A stretch of 5,518 nt of DNA from Bacillota bacterium (GTDB lineage: Bacteria; Bacillota; Clostridia; Christensenellales; Aristaeellaceae). Position 1 is the first letter of the stretch; every line of letters starts with the position of its first letter. Positions 5,439 through 5,518 of the stretch are shown here, piece after piece. Below the pieces are notes generated by a model. That model did not search any database and was not told the origin of the DNA. It saw only the letters and a program-made list of their open reading frames with translations. Made by a program: the position numbers and the translations under genes. Where the stretch lies: the NCBI GenBank assembly GCA_023411395.1, contig JAEYOV010000009.1:1-5518 (forward strand), written 5' to 3'.

Positions 5439-5518
5439 ATAGAAGAATAAACAGCGGTGTCAAGGAGCGAGGAATGAAGGAAAAACAGGGATAGGAAACA
5501 CAGCAAGCCGTGTAAGAC

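Noticed and set aside
5474..5494. Six-codon frame MKEKQG with AAGGAG upstream
   Set aside because: Too short to support as a gene. It might be a leader peptide of a gene beyond the window, but nothing visible shows that.
1..5518. A new multi-gene biological system
   Set aside because: All recognisable genes belong to known families with separate roles, and their adjacency alone does not support a shared function.

Overview
The window looks like chromosomal DNA from a fairly GC-rich member of the Bacillota, probably class Clostridia. The grounds are strong GGAGG-type ribosome binding sites, a short-form HisG paired with a HisZ subunit in the order hisZ-hisG-hisD, a perfect sigma-A type promoter, and a Gram-positive-style Udk uridine kinase. 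I cannot name the genus from sequence alone. No mobile element, CRISPR array, tRNA or rRNA was seen.

Layout, left to right. Positions 1-3089 (minus strand) hold the start of a histidine biosynthesis operon, transcribed leftwards as hisZ, hisG, hisD. hisD is cut by the left edge before its last ~20-30 codons. The genes are tightly coupled: hisG starts inside the end of hisZ, and the hisD ribosome binding site abuts the hisG stop. A consensus promoter (TTGACA, 18 bp, TATAAT) sits at 3138-3167, with two small palindromes in and just after it that could be operators. The leader is only about 40 nt, too short for a T-box or a His-leader attenuator.

Positions 3179-4345 (minus) encode a secreted family 18 glycoside hydrolase (chitinase-like), just upstream of the his promoter and in the same direction. 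I place its start at a TTG codon with a good ribosome binding site and signal peptide, not at the ATG of the longest open frame (4501). Positions 4346-4668 are a non-coding divergent region. For the hydrolase it holds a possible extended -10 promoter, a 25-bp inverted repeat, and a leader with two mutually exclusive hairpins, one followed by a T-run (attenuator-like). For the kinase it holds a 19-bp inverted repeat and a good promoter.

Positions 4669-5307 (plus) encode uridine kinase (Udk, pyrimidine salvage). It is followed by two hairpins: a leftward-facing one with its T-run at 5317-5322, and a very strong rightward terminator at 5397-5438. The last 80 bases hold no supportable gene.

Functionally these are three separate units: histidine biosynthesis (HisZ and HisG form the first enzyme, HisD does the last two steps), extracellular glycan hydrolysis, and nucleoside salvage. 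I see no evidence that they form one new system. The points most worth checking are the hydrolase leader structure and the Leu that replaces the first Asp of its catalytic motif.
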